Source: Comamonas antarctica (GTDB lineage Bacteria; Pseudomonadota; Gammaproteobacteria; Burkholderiales; Burkholderiaceae_C). Taken from it: 64,000 nucleotides of DNA. This document shows positions 9,827 to 18,961 of this stretch, piece after piece. The DNA is taken from positions 2,349,501-2,413,500 of the forward strand of contig NZ_CP054840.1 in assembly GCF_013363755.1 (NCBI RefSeq). The letters are read 5' to 3'. Under the pieces are notes generated by a model. That model was not told the origin of the DNA, made no database searches, and saw nothing but the letters and a program-made list of their open reading frames with translations. The position numbers and the translations under genes are program-made. The first letter of the stretch is position 1; each line of letters opens with the position of its first letter.

Positions 9827-11203
9827 TTAGTGCGCGGCGGTGCGGCCCACGGCTTCACCGTGGGGCTTGGGGCTGAAGATTTCCTTGACGACCAGCGCGG
9901 CCGTGGCGACCAGGCCGGCTACGGCCACCACGCTGAAGATCTCGCTGAAGCCCAGCTGCTGGGCCGACAGCTGCGCGACCAGGAACGAGCCGGCGATGCC
10001 GCCAAAGCGGCCGATGCCCAGCATCCAGGCCACGCCCGTGGCACGGCCGCGTGTCGGGTAGAAGGCCGCGGCCAGCGCCGGCATGGACGACTGCGCGGTA
10101 TTCATGATCGTGCCGGCGAGAAACACCGACACCACCAGCCAGCCGAGGTTGCCCGCGGTCTGGCCGATCCACCAGATCGACACGGCGGTGAGCGCATAGC
10201 CGACGGCAATGATGCGCGTGGCGTTGAAGCGGTCCATGAGCCAGCCGAAGAACACCGCGCCCACGCCGCCCAGCGGGAACAGCGCCGCGACCAGCGCGCC
10301 GGTCTTGGGATCGAGCCCCGCATCGCGGAAGAGGATGGGCATCCAGTTGATCAGCGCGTAGAAGATCACCAGGCCCATGAAATACGCCAGCCACATCATG
10401 ACCGAGCCGACGCGGTACGGCGCCGACAGAACGACGCCAATTCCGCTCTTGGCATCGGACTCGGGCGCGCTTTCGGTCATGACGAAACGCTGCACGCTCC
10501 TGACGCTGTCGCCGGCAATGCGCACCAGCACGCGGCGCACGCGCTCGACGGGATATTGCTTGGCCACCATGTAGCGCACCGACTCGGGCAGCTGCCACAG
10601 CAGCAGCACGACCAGCACCAGCGGCAGCACGCCGCCCAGCACCAGCACGCTGCGCCAGCCCAGGTGCGGAATCATCCAGGCCGCGAGGAAGCCGCCAAAC
10701 GCCGCGCCCAGCGGAAAGCCGCAGAACATCGCATTGGTGAGCGTCGAGCGGCGGCCATCGGGGCAGTACTCGCTCATCAGCGTCACCGCGTTGGGCATGG
10801 CCGCGCCCAGGCCCACGCCGGTGATGAAGCGCAGCACCGTGAGGGTCCACAGGTCGGGCGAGAATGCGGACGCCAGGCAGGCCGCGGCAAACAGCGCCAC
10901 CGAGCCCACCAGCACCAGCTTGCGGCCCAGCTTGTCGGCCAGCGGGCCGGCGCTCAGTGCGCCCGCGGCCAGGCCGAACAGCGCGGCGCTGAGCACCGGC
11001 GCGAGATCGGGCTTGCTCACGCCCCACTCCGTCATCAGATGGGGGGCGATGTAGCCGATGGCCGAGGTATCGAAGCCATCGAGCAGCACGATGAAGAAAC
11101 ACAGCGCGAAGATGCGCCACTGGAAACCGGAAAACGGATGCTCGTTGAGCAGGGTCTGCACATTCACGGCAGCGCCGGACTCACGCGGGGACTTGGATGA
11201 CAT
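9827..11203 (-). CDS. pmdK: MFS aromatic-acid:H+ symporter, probable protocatechuate importer
   Basis: The 458-residue protein has twelve predicted membrane segments and belongs to the aromatic acid:H+ symporter (AAHS) family. The first segment carries LLDGFDTSAIGYIAP, with the DGxD motif essential in PcaK, and the 2-3 loop has GPLADKLGRK, the MFS signature. Between pmdU and pmdE it matches PmdK of Comamonas sp. E6, so protocatechuate uptake is the likely role; related acids such as 4-hydroxybenzoate are possible. The start at 11203 is preceded by a 72-bp gap from pmdU. Confidence 0.9.
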   Translation of the reverse strand: MSSKSPRESGAAVNVQTLLNEHPFSGFQWRIFALCFFIVLLDGFDTSAIGYIAPHLMTEWGVSKPDLAPVLSAALFGLAAGALSAGPLADKLGRKLVLVGSVALFAAACLASAFSPDLWTLTVLRFITGVGLGAAMPNAVTLMSEYCPDGRRSTLTNAMFCGFPLGAAFGGFLAAWMIPHLGWRSVLVLGGVLPLVLVVLLLWQLPESVRYMVAKQYPVERVRRVLVRIAGDSVRSVQRFVMTESAPESDAKSGIGVVLSAPYRVGSVMMWLAYFMGLVIFYALINWMPILFRDAGLDPKTGALVAALFPLGGVGAVFFGWLMDRFNATRIIAVGYALTAVSIWWIGQTAGNLGWLVVSVFLAGTIMNTAQSSMPALAAAFYPTRGRATGVAWMLGIGRFGGIAGSFLVAQLSAQQLGFSEIFSVVAVAGLVATAALVVKEIFSPKPHGEAVGRTAAH

Positions 11204-11275
11204 AACGCTTCACTTCACTCTGGCCGCGGTCGCTTGGGCGGGCGGCCGCGATTGCAAACTTCAACCGGGGGCGGC

Positions 11276-12394
11276 TCAGCGCGCGCCGTCCCAGACGCTG
11301 CGCGGCACCATGACCTCGCCGCGCATCAGCAGGCGCGCGGTACGCAGCAAGGCCGCCTTGGTCACGACCGACGGCTCGGCCGGATCGCTGTCCAGCGTGA
11401 CGCTGAATTCGCCGGTGGGATGCTCGACCGACACCGTGATGCTGCCATCTCCCGCGGGCACCTCGGCCACGCCTTCGCAGACCGTGCCCGGCATCTTGAC
11501 CGCAGTGCCGACGGTCACCGCGGCCAGCACGCCAATCGCCTCGTGGCAGACATGGGGAATGAAGCTGCGCGTGGTCAGCGCGCCGCCATGTTCGGGCGCA
11601 GCGATCAGCGTCATCTTTGGGTAGTTCTTGTGCGTCACATCGCCCAGGCCCATGCGCTGCGAGATCTGCAGGCGCAGCGCCTCGATGCGGCGCTTGAGAT
11701 CGTCATCGGCGTTGAGCTCGGCAACGCTTTCCCGGCCCGTGCGGCCCACGTCCTGCGCGCGCAGGATCACCAGCGGCATGCCGTTGTCGATGCAGGTCAC
11801 ATCGAGCGTGAAGTCGTCGAAGCCTTCGCCCGTGACGGTGATCGTGTCCTTGGCGTTGCCCGTGGGCAGCAGGCTGGAGCAGACCGAACCCGCGGTGTCG
11901 AGAAAGCCGATGTCGACCGGCGCCGACTGGCCCGGAGCGCCGTCGATGCGCGCCGTGCCTTCATACGAGATCTCGCCGCCCGGCGTCTGCACCGTGATGT
12001 CGGCCGCCATGTCGGTGTTGAGCGTGAGCACGCGGAAGGTGCTGGTCTCGCCGCGCGCGCTGACCATGCCGGTCTCGAGCGCGAACGGCACCACGGCCGC
12101 GAGCATGTTGCCGCAGTTGGGCGTGGTGTCGACAGTGTCTTTGTCGGGTTGCAGCTGGGCAAACAGGAATTCGAGGTCAATGCCTTCGCGCTCGCTCGGC
12201 GACACGATGCCGACCTTGCTGGTCAGCGGATGGGCGCCGCCGATGCCGTCGATCTGGCGCTTGTCGGGGGAACCCATGGCGGCAAGCAGCACCTTGTCGC
12301 GCGTGGGCAGATCCTGGGGCAGGTCCTGCGCACGGAAGAAAGGGCCTTTCGAGGTGCCGCCACGCATCAAAAGGCAAGGGATAGCCGTCTGCAT
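11276..12394 (-). CDS. pmdU: 4-oxalomesaconate tautomerase, PrpF family
   Basis: The 372-residue product belongs to the PrpF isomerase family, with two diaminopimelate-epimerase-like halves. The opening QTAIPCLLMRGGTSKG is diagnostic, and Cys94 in TTPNCGNML is the first catalytic cysteine. By position at the head of the operon it corresponds to PmdU (GalD in Pseudomonas), which converts the keto and enol forms of 4-oxalomesaconate so that the hydratase can act. A CAGGAGACAC ribosome site precedes the ATG. It is the first gene of pmdUKEFDABC; the promoter should lie in 12395-12478 or further upstream. Confidence 0.93.
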   Translation of the reverse strand: MQTAIPCLLMRGGTSKGPFFRAQDLPQDLPTRDKVLLAAMGSPDKRQIDGIGGAHPLTSKVGIVSPSEREGIDLEFLFAQLQPDKDTVDTTPNCGNMLAAVVPFALETGMVSARGETSTFRVLTLNTDMAADITVQTPGGEISYEGTARIDGAPGQSAPVDIGFLDTAGSVCSSLLPTGNAKDTITVTGEGFDDFTLDVTCIDNGMPLVILRAQDVGRTGRESVAELNADDDLKRRIEALRLQISQRMGLGDVTHKNYPKMTLIAAPEHGGALTTRSFIPHVCHEAIGVLAAVTVGTAVKMPGTVCEGVAEVPAGDGSITVSVEHPTGEFSVTLDSDPAEPSVVTKAALLRTARLLMRGEVMVPRSVWDGAR

Positions 12395-12478
12395 CGCTGT
12401 TGTGTCTCCTGTGTGTTTGCTTCATTCTCACCAATCAGGGTCGCCTCCACTAGGCTTTGCGCCCGCTAGCAGGTATAG

Positions 12479-13414
12479 CTATTCGGCATAACCCGCAGAT
12501 GCACCGGGGCGAGGCGCGGCATAGCCCCGCTCCCCCACCACCTGCTGCGCGCAATCGACAAGCCGGCGGATGCGCGCCAGCCGCGGCGACGAGCGCAGCC
12601 ACAGCATGCCGAAGCGGCGCGACTCCGCCGCAGGCGCCCCGCCCTGCGCGGGCAGTGCCAGCCGCACCACGTTCTGGCCGTCATGCCAGTCCAGCGCAGT
12701 ATCGGGCACCACGGCCACGCCCAGGCCGCGGTCGACCATCATCGAGATCGCCACCAGCGAGCTGAGTTCGAAGCGCTCGCGCGGCGTGATGCGCGCCGCG
12801 CGCAGGTAGCGCTCGACCATCTGCCCGCCGCCCAGGCTGCGGTCGTAGCGTATCAGCGGCTGGGTGCGCAGCAGCTCCAGCGGCGCAAGCGCTGCCAGAT
12901 GGCGTGGCGCCAGCAGGATCAGCGACTCCTCGCGCAGCAGCGACCAGTCGAATGCCTTCGACAGCGCAAACGAAGGGTAGAGGCATACCGCCGCGTCAAG
13001 CGCGCCCTGCTGCACCGCGTGGTAGACCTGCTGGGTCGTGCCCGACTGCAGGAACACGGTGACCCCGGGCAGTTCGGCCACGAAGCGCGCCAGGATGTCG
13101 GGCAGCAGGCTGTGCAGCGCGGTGTTGATGGTGCCGATGGTCAGCTCGCCGACTTCGGCCTCCTGGTTCACGTGGGTGCGCGCATGCGCCAGATCGCGCA
13201 GCAGTTGCGGCGCCGCGGCCGCGAGCCGGTGCCCGGCCGGCGTGGGCGCGACGGTGCGCCCGGCGCGCGCCAGCAGATCCGTGCCGAACTCGCGCTCGAG
13301 CGTGCGCATCTGCTGCGCCACGGCGGCCGAGGTGAGGTGCAGGCGCCGCGCCGCTTCGGCGAGCGAGCCGGTTTCGACGACCAGCAGGAAGCTATGCAGG
13401 TATTGGGTCTCCAT
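12479..13414 (-). CDS. LysR-family transcriptional regulator
   Basis: The 311-residue protein has the LysR helix-turn-helix in residues 1-60 (METQYLHSFLLVVETGSLAE, AAVAQQMRTLE) and a normal effector domain with MVDRGLGVAVVPD near the end. The start at 13414 fits the family. It is divergent from a citE-like gene (gap 75 bp) and lies 84 bp upstream of pmdU on the same strand, so it could serve either operon. The divergent arrangement favours the citE operon, while the absence of any other regulator beside pmdU keeps the second option open. Confidence 0.9.
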   Translation of the reverse strand: METQYLHSFLLVVETGSLAEAARRLHLTSAAVAQQMRTLEREFGTDLLARAGRTVAPTPAGHRLAAAAPQLLRDLAHARTHVNQEAEVGELTIGTINTALHSLLPDILARFVAELPGVTVFLQSGTTQQVYHAVQQGALDAAVCLYPSFALSKAFDWSLLREESLILLAPRHLAALAPLELLRTQPLIRYDRSLGGGQMVERYLRAARITPRERFELSSLVAISMMVDRGLGVAVVPDTALDWHDGQNVVRLALPAQGGAPAAESRRFGMLWLRSSPRLARIRRLVDCAQQVVGERGYAAPRPGASAGYAE

Positions 13415-13424
13415 CACCCCATTA

Positions 13425-13460
13425 TTTCTTGCTTTTGAAGAAAGATTGCATGTGTTTCTT
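13425..13460. promoter_or_regulatory. Inverted and direct repeats in the lysR-citE divergent promoter
   Basis: TTTCTT, seven bases, AAGAAA forms an inverted repeat at 13425-13443, and TTTCTT recurs at 13455-13460, each followed closely by GCTTTT. The 75-bp gap is AT-rich compared with its surroundings and must hold both promoters. A LysR-binding role is inferred. Confidence 0.4.
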
Positions 13461-13489
13461 TTGCTTTTTACGCGTCCCACAATCGCCGC

Positions 13490-14368
13490 ATGAGAAGCAA
13501 ACTGTTTGTTCCCGCATCCCGTCCCGAGTTGTTTGCCAAGGCGCTGGCCGGCGCGGCCGACAGCCTGTCCTTCGACCTCGAAGATGCGGTGGCCGAGCCG
13601 CGCAAGAATGAAGCGCGCGCCCTGCTGCAAGCCTTCCTGCACAGCTCCGCGGCGCTGGCCGGTCATCGCAAGACGCTGATCGTGCGCATCAACGCGATGG
13701 ACACACCCCACTTCGAGCGCGATGTCGCCGGGATCGTCTGTCCGGCCGTGGACTGGATCAACCTGCCCAAGCCCGAAAGCGCCGACGACGTGCGCGCCGC
13801 AGCCGAAGCCGTGGAGCGCGCGGCAAGCGCCGCGGGCATGGCGCGTGCGCCGCGCCTGCTGCTCAACATCGAGACGCCGCGCGCGCTGCGCCTGGCGCAT
13901 GAGATTGCCGCTGCCCATCCGCTGGCCGTGGGCCTGCAGGTCGGCCTGGGCGACCTGTTCGAACCCTATGGCATCCACCGCCGCGAGACCGCCGCCATTG
14001 CGCAGGTGCTGCTCCGCGTGCGCCTGGCGGCGGCCGAAGCCGGCATCGCGGCCTATGACGGTGCGTTTGCCAACATCCAGGACGCCGAGGGTTTTCGCGC
14101 CGAAGCCGAACTCGCGGCCCGCCTCGGCTTCACCGGCAAGACCTGCATCCATCCCAGCCAGGTGGCCACGGCCAACGCCGTGTTCCAGCCCGGCGCCGCG
14201 GAACTCGCCAGCGCGCTCAGGGTCGTCGAGGCCGCGGCCCGGGCCGATGCCGATGGCGTCGGTGCCTATGTGGTGGACGGAAAGATGATCGACCGGCCAT
14301 TCGTGCTGCGCGCCCAGGCGCTGGTGGCCCAAGCCCAGGCCCTGGGCCTGGTGCCGCCAGCGCACTGA
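13490..14368 (+). CDS. HpcH/HpaI-type lyase, CitE-like (citramalyl-CoA lyase-like)
   Basis: The 292-residue TIM-barrel protein has the CitE-like motifs in order: RSKLFVPASRP at the start, SFDLEDAV with Asp29, Glu31 and Asp32, LLNIETPRAL, VGLGDLFEPYG with metal-binding acids, and GKTCIHPSQV. Stand-alone CitE-like proteins cleave or form acyl-CoA C-C bonds such as malyl-CoA or citramalyl-CoA. The downstream class III CoA-transferase suggests the substrate is first made into a CoA ester, for example citramalate to pyruvate plus acetyl-CoA. That pairing is inferred; the motifs alone do not fix the substrate. It begins an operon with the Bug gene 34 bp later. Confidence 0.88.
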   Translation: MRSKLFVPASRPELFAKALAGAADSLSFDLEDAVAEPRKNEARALLQAFLHSSAALAGHRKTLIVRINAMDTPHFERDVAGIVCPAVDWINLPKPESADDVRAAAEAVERAASAAGMARAPRLLLNIETPRALRLAHEIAAAHPLAVGLQVGLGDLFEPYGIHRRETAAIAQVLLRVRLAAAEAGIAAYDGAFANIQDAEGFRAEAELAARLGFTGKTCIHPSQVATANAVFQPGAAELASALRVVEAAARADADGVGAYVVDGKMIDRPFVLRAQALVAQAQALGLVPPAH

Positions 14369-14402
14369 CACCCCGAACACCCACAACAACCAGGAGACAG
14401 GC

Positions 14403-15401
14403 ATGCAACCCTCAAGCCACACGCTGCGCCGCAGCATCCTCACGACCGCGCTCGCCTTGGGCACGGCAAGCCTGGCGCCGCTGGCCCAGGCCCAGCCCGG
14501 CGCCAGCTATCCAAGCAAGCCCATCACCATGGTCGTGCCCTACCCGCCCGGCGGCTCGAACGACTCGTTCGCGCGCCAGATCGCCAAGGAGCTGGGCGAG
14601 GTGCTGAAGCAGACCGTCATCGTCGACAACCGGCCCGGCGCGAGCGGCAACACCGGCACGGGCCAGGTCGCCAAGGCGCCGGCCGACGGCTACACCCTGG
14701 TGGCCGTGTCGTCGAGCATGACAACCAACGCCGCCATCCAGCCACGCCTGCCATTCGACGCGGTGAAAAGCCTGGCGCCGGTGGCCATGCTGGCGCGCGG
14801 TCCCATGGTGATTGCCGTCAACAACGAATTCGCGGCGCGCACGCCGGCCGAACTGGTGCAGGCGGTCAAGGCCAACCCGGGCAAATTCAACTACGCCACT
14901 TCGGGCACCGGCAGCGTCAACCATTTCGCCACCGAAATGCTGCGCTCCATGGCACCGGGCTTCGACATCACCCATGTGCCGTACAAGGGCCAGGGCCCCG
15001 CCGTCACCGACGTGATCGGCAACCAGGTGCAGATGATGATTTCCAGCGCGCCTTCGATCCTGCCCATGGTGCGCAACGGCAAGCTGCGCGCCATCGGCAT
15101 CACCAGCCTGGAGCCCAGCCCGATTGCGCCCGAGCTGACGCCCATGGCCAGCGCGGTGCCGGGCTACGCCTTCGATCTGTGGTGGGGCCTGCTCGCCCCC
15201 GCGGGCACGCCCGCGCCCATCGTCAACCAGTTGAACCAGGCCGTGAACCAGATCCTGGCCACGCCGCAAATCAAGGCCAGCTTCCTGCGCGAAGGCGCGC
15301 TGGCTGCGTCGCTGACACCGCAGCAGTTCGGCGACGTGATCCGCGGCGACGTCGAGCGCTGGAAGAAGCTGGCCAAGGAGCGCCAGATCGTGGCCGACTG
15401 A
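14403..15401 (+). CDS. Bug/TctC-family periplasmic solute-binding protein
   Basis: The 332-residue product has a signal peptide cut near residue 30 (SLAPLAQA|Q) and the Bug-family blocks KPITMVVPYPPGGSND, TVIVDNRPGASGN and FDLWWGLLAPAGTPAP. CCAGGAGACAGGC precedes the ATG. It sits between the CitE-like lyase and the CoA-transferase, so it probably binds the carboxylate those enzymes consume, perhaps a C5 dicarboxylate. No TctAB membrane genes are in the window, so the import partner must be elsewhere or the protein acts as a sensor. Confidence 0.9.
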   Translation: MQPSSHTLRRSILTTALALGTASLAPLAQAQPGASYPSKPITMVVPYPPGGSNDSFARQIAKELGEVLKQTVIVDNRPGASGNTGTGQVAKAPADGYTLVAVSSSMTTNAAIQPRLPFDAVKSLAPVAMLARGPMVIAVNNEFAARTPAELVQAVKANPGKFNYATSGTGSVNHFATEMLRSMAPGFDITHVPYKGQGPAVTDVIGNQVQMMISSAPSILPMVRNGKLRAIGITSLEPSPIAPELTPMASAVPGYAFDLWWGLLAPAGTPAPIVNQLNQAVNQILATPQIKASFLREGALAASLTPQQFGDVIRGDVERWKKLAKERQIVAD

Positions 15402-15495
15402 ACCGGCCCATTTCCCCTGGCAGTGCCGCGGCATGCGGCTGCGCACTGCCGCCATGGGCCTGCGCCCATGGCCTTTTCCGCAAGAGACCAGACAC

Positions 15496-16668
15496 ATGCA
15501 GCAAGACCTGTCAGAACAACGGCCCGGCCCGCGCGGCCCCCTCAGCGGCATCCGCGTGCTGGATTTGAGCGCCTATATTGCCGGCCCCTATGGCTGTTCG
15601 CTGCTCGCCGACCAGGGCGCCGAAGTCATCAAGATCGAGCCGCCCGCGGGCGACAACCTGCGCAAGTACCCGTCCACGCTCGAGGCGGAAAGCCGTGCTT
15701 TCGTCGGCGTGAACCGCAGCAAGTGGGGCATGGTGCTGGACCTCAAGCAACCCGATGAACTGGCCACGCTGATGCGCCTGGTGCGCGACGCCGACGTGCT
15801 GGTGCACAACTTCCGCCCCGGCGTTCCCGAACGCCTGGGCATTGCCTTCGAGCAACTGGCGCATATCAACCCGCGCCTGGTCTACTGCAGCGTCACGGGC
15901 TACGGCGCCACCGGCCCGCTGCGCAGCAAGGCCGGCTACGACCAGGTGCTGCAGACCATGACCGGCATGTGCGCCATGCAGGCCAAGGACAACGGCGCGC
16001 CTGAGATCCTCTATGGCTCGGTGGTCGATTACTACGCGTCCGCGCTGGTCGCCGCGGGCGTGTCGTCGGCGCTGTACGAGCGCACGCAAAGCGGCCTGGG
16101 CCAGCATGTGGGCGTGTCGCTGCTGCGCGCGGCGCTGACCATGCAGTCGGCGCGCCTGGTCTGGGCCGAAGGCGAGCCGCGCGACATCGGCCGCGACATG
16201 CGTTCGGGCGGCATCACCGGCATCCATCCCACGCGGGAGGGCCATCTCTACATTTCCGCGAACACATCGCATTTCTGGCAGGCGCTGTGCGAGAAGATAG
16301 GCCTGCCCGAACTCGCCGCCGACCCGCGCTATGCCAGCGTGCGGCTGCGCGCCCAGCACCACGATGAACTCGTGCCGCGGCTGCGCCAGGCGCTGGCCGC
16401 GCGCAGCGCGCTGGAATGGGAAGCGCTGTTTGGCGAAGCCGTGCCCTGCGCCGCGGCCCGCGCCGTCGAAGACATGTTCGATCACCCGCAGGTCGCCGCC
16501 GAAGGCATGATCACCGACATCGCCCACCCGACGCTGGGCAGCTACCGGGGCTTCACCCGCGCCATCGCGTTCGACCGCACCCCCGGCCCCGAGCCGTTTG
16601 CCGCGCCCACGCTGGGCCAGCACACGCAGCTGGTGCGGGGCGCGTTGGACGGGCCGCCGCAGGATTGA
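15496..16668 (+). CDS. CaiB/BaiF family CoA-transferase (class III)
   Basis: The 390-residue protein is a class III CoA-transferase. It opens with GPLSGIRVLDLSAYIAGPYG and continues ADQGAEVIKIEPPAGD, both family blocks. GSVVDYYASALVA places the probable catalytic aspartate at residue 178, and GLGQHVGVSLL follows. These enzymes move CoA from succinyl-CoA or a similar donor to a carboxylic acid. Next to a citramalyl-CoA-lyase-like gene it could activate citramalate, itaconate or a related acid. The ATG at 15496 is used because it yields the family N-terminus; the open frame upstream is not conserved. Confidence 0.88.
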   Translation: MQQDLSEQRPGPRGPLSGIRVLDLSAYIAGPYGCSLLADQGAEVIKIEPPAGDNLRKYPSTLEAESRAFVGVNRSKWGMVLDLKQPDELATLMRLVRDADVLVHNFRPGVPERLGIAFEQLAHINPRLVYCSVTGYGATGPLRSKAGYDQVLQTMTGMCAMQAKDNGAPEILYGSVVDYYASALVAAGVSSALYERTQSGLGQHVGVSLLRAALTMQSARLVWAEGEPRDIGRDMRSGGITGIHPTREGHLYISANTSHFWQALCEKIGLPELAADPRYASVRLRAQHHDELVPRLRQALAARSALEWEALFGEAVPCAAARAVEDMFDHPQVAAEGMITDIAHPTLGSYRGFTRAIAFDRTPGPEPFAAPTLGQHTQLVRGALDGPPQD

Positions 16669-16851
16669 AGCGGACAGCGGCAGTGCGGCCGACGCTGTCA
16701 CGCCCCTGCCGGGACACCCTGCAGTTCTTGGGCGACTGGCGCCATCGGCATCAGCGAAGACAAGCATTTGGCCGACAAGCCGGTCCGCGCCGGCCTGCTT
16801 GAATAGGCGGTTGATGGCGCCCGCCGTGTGCCACATCCGCATCACAAGCCC

Positions 16852-17520
16852 ATGAACCTGCTGACCCGCACCGCTCTGCTTGCTTCCAGCCTGCTGGCCC
16901 CGATCGCCCTGGCCAGCAATGCCGCCCTCGAAGACACCTTCCGCGCCTTCAGCCACTGCGACGACCAGTTCTTCGCCAGCCTTCACACCCATTCCGCCGC
17001 GTGGGAGAGACATGTACCGCTGGAATCCGCCAAAAATGTAAGCTGGATTCCGGTCGGCAGCCGCGCCTATGTCGAGGCCGATTCCGTGCCGCTGCGGCAT
17101 GCGCCCCAGGTCGCTGGCGTGAAGCTGCTGTCGTACTTCGACAAGAGCGTCGATCTCGACCTGCTGGGCAACTACCTGTTCTGGGGCTTCGTCGTCGAAG
17201 GCAGCCCCGAAAAGGTCGCGCAGCAGTTGCGTCCGCTGATCGACCGCGGCGAACAGCTGGTGCCGGCGCAAGGCCTGCTGGCGCGTGCCGAAGTGCGCAA
17301 AGACGGCCATTGGGAACGCGTCGCGTCGCCACCGGGCGATGCCCCAGGCAAATCGCGCCTGGAGCGCGTGCTGATACTCGAGCCCGATGAGGGCAGCCAC
17401 GGCACCAGGACGCGCGTGACCTGCACGCTGCAGGGCGCGGTCGATGGCGCGGTCATGGCCGAGTTCCGTCCCGACATTCCCGCCGAGGATTACCCCGGCC
17501 AGCCCATCCCCGCTCCCTAG
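16852..17520 (+). CDS. Secreted protein of unknown function
   Basis: The 222-residue product starts with a clear signal peptide (MNLLTRTALLASSLLAPIALA, cleavage near residue 21). The mature part has mixed helix and strand, no recognised catalytic motif, and two cysteines far apart (one in SHCDDQF, one in RVTCTLQG) that could form a disulfide. I do not recognise the family. The start is set by the signal peptide. It is separated by 183 bp from the CoA-transferase and runs convergently into the M20 peptidase gene with a 13-bp gap, so it is probably transcribed alone. Confidence 0.75.
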   Translation: MNLLTRTALLASSLLAPIALASNAALEDTFRAFSHCDDQFFASLHTHSAAWERHVPLESAKNVSWIPVGSRAYVEADSVPLRHAPQVAGVKLLSYFDKSVDLDLLGNYLFWGFVVEGSPEKVAQQLRPLIDRGEQLVPAQGLLARAEVRKDGHWERVASPPGDAPGKSRLERVLILEPDEGSHGTRTRVTCTLQGAVDGAVMAEFRPDIPAEDYPGQPIPAP

Positions 17521-17533
17521 CCGGGCGTGGTGC

Positions 17534-18820
17534 TCATCGGCGCTCACCGGCAGCGCCGCGCGACAAGTCCATCACCAGGCGGGTGGCCAGATAGAGCCGC
17601 GGCACGATGCTGCCGATGAGCACGTGCTCGGCGTTGCCGGAGTGGGCGCCCAGGCTGCCAAGGCCCATGCCCTCCACCACCGCGCCACGGGTCTGCAACG
17701 CGGCAAACGCCGCATCGGTGCCCCCGCCCGTGGCTTCCTCCAGCACCGGCAGCTGCAGGCCGATTTCCCGATAGATGCGCCGGGCGTGCGCCGCCACGCG
17801 GCGCGACGCGGCGCTGGCGGCCAGCGGCGGGCGGCGCACTTCGAACTTCAGTTGCACGCGGGACTCGGGCAGCAACTGGTTGTGCACCCTGGCCTGCATG
17901 GCCTGTTCCAGCGCATGGAAATCCGCCAGCTGCAACGCCCGCGCATCCGCCTGCGCCCGCGCCTGCGCGGGCACCACATTGCGATGGGTGCCGGCGCTGG
18001 CCACGGTCCAGTGCAGCTTCAAGCCCTGCGCGTGCCGCGACAGATCGCGCATCTGCAGCAGCTGGTGCGACAGCTCGTAGAGCGCATTCACGCCCTGCTC
18101 CGGCGAGACGCCGGCATGCGCCGCCTTGCCCTGCACCGTGAGGTAGGCCGCGCCGATACCGCTGGTCGCCAGCCGCAGCGCCCCATCCGCACCGCCGCCC
18201 TCGAACGAAAGCACCGCATCCTGCGCCGCAGCCAGGCGCGTGATGGTATTGCGCGCGCCAGGCGAGCTGATCTCCTCGTCGCCGTTGATCAGCACGGTGA
18301 GCACGCCGTAGTCGCTGAAGCCCAGCTTTTGCAGCAGGCCCACGGTATGGATGATCGCGGCCACGCCCTGCTTGTCGTCGCCAATGCCCAGGCCCCAGGC
18401 CCGGTCGCCGTCCAGACGAAACGGCTGGTCCTTGAGCATGCCGGGGGGATAGACGGTATCCATGTGCGCAAGAAGCAGGATGTTCTTCGTGCCCTGCCCC
18501 TGGAGGCGGGCCAGCACCATGGGGCCGATCCGCTCGGGCGTGTCGTCCAGCCGGTGGATGTCGACGGGCTCCAGGATCTCTGCCGTGGCCCCACGCTGCT
18601 GCAACCGCGCCGCGATCAGCGCGGCAATCCGCGCCAGCGCTTCAACGTCATTGCTGCCCGATTCGATCTGCACCAGATCGCGCAGCGTGTCGAGCAGCGG
18701 CTGCTGCTCCTGCCGGGCCAGTGCCAGCACGGCTGCATGAGACGGTGCCAGCGCGCGGCATGGCGCCGGAGAAGCGGCCAGCAGCAGCGCAAGAGGAAAC
18801 GCGGAAAAAAGGACGCGCAT
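17534..18820 (-). CDS. Secreted M20-family metallopeptidase (carboxypeptidase G2-like)
   Basis: The 428-residue protein has a signal peptide in about the first 24 residues and a complete M20 metal site: LLLAHMDTVY (His and Asp), GLGIGDDKQG (bridging Asp), INGDEEISSPG (Glu-Glu), FEGGGADGA and the C-terminal LGAHSGNAEH. It resembles glutamate carboxypeptidase/CPG2 enzymes that remove an amino acid from an acyl or aryl amide. GGAGG eight bases before the ATG at 18820 decides the start. Upstream on the same strand are a Bug protein and an acyl-CoA ligase, suggesting release, capture and activation of an acid. Confidence 0.9.
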   Translation of the reverse strand: MRVLFSAFPLALLLAASPAPCRALAPSHAAVLALARQEQQPLLDTLRDLVQIESGSNDVEALARIAALIAARLQQRGATAEILEPVDIHRLDDTPERIGPMVLARLQGQGTKNILLLAHMDTVYPPGMLKDQPFRLDGDRAWGLGIGDDKQGVAAIIHTVGLLQKLGFSDYGVLTVLINGDEEISSPGARNTITRLAAAQDAVLSFEGGGADGALRLATSGIGAAYLTVQGKAAHAGVSPEQGVNALYELSHQLLQMRDLSRHAQGLKLHWTVASAGTHRNVVPAQARAQADARALQLADFHALEQAMQARVHNQLLPESRVQLKFEVRRPPLAASAASRRVAAHARRIYREIGLQLPVLEEATGGGTDAAFAALQTRGAVVEGMGLGSLGAHSGNAEHVLIGSIVPRLYLATRLVMDLSRGAAGERR

Positions 18821-18961
18821 GGAAGAAACCTCCAGTGGCCATCGATCTTCCGATTGGACCCTGACTGGCGCCACCGCCAAGCCAGCGCGGACGCGTTTCC
18901 TGTGACAGCGGCCTTGCGGGAAAGCACGGGCAAGGCACAGCGTGCCACGCCATGCCCCGCC

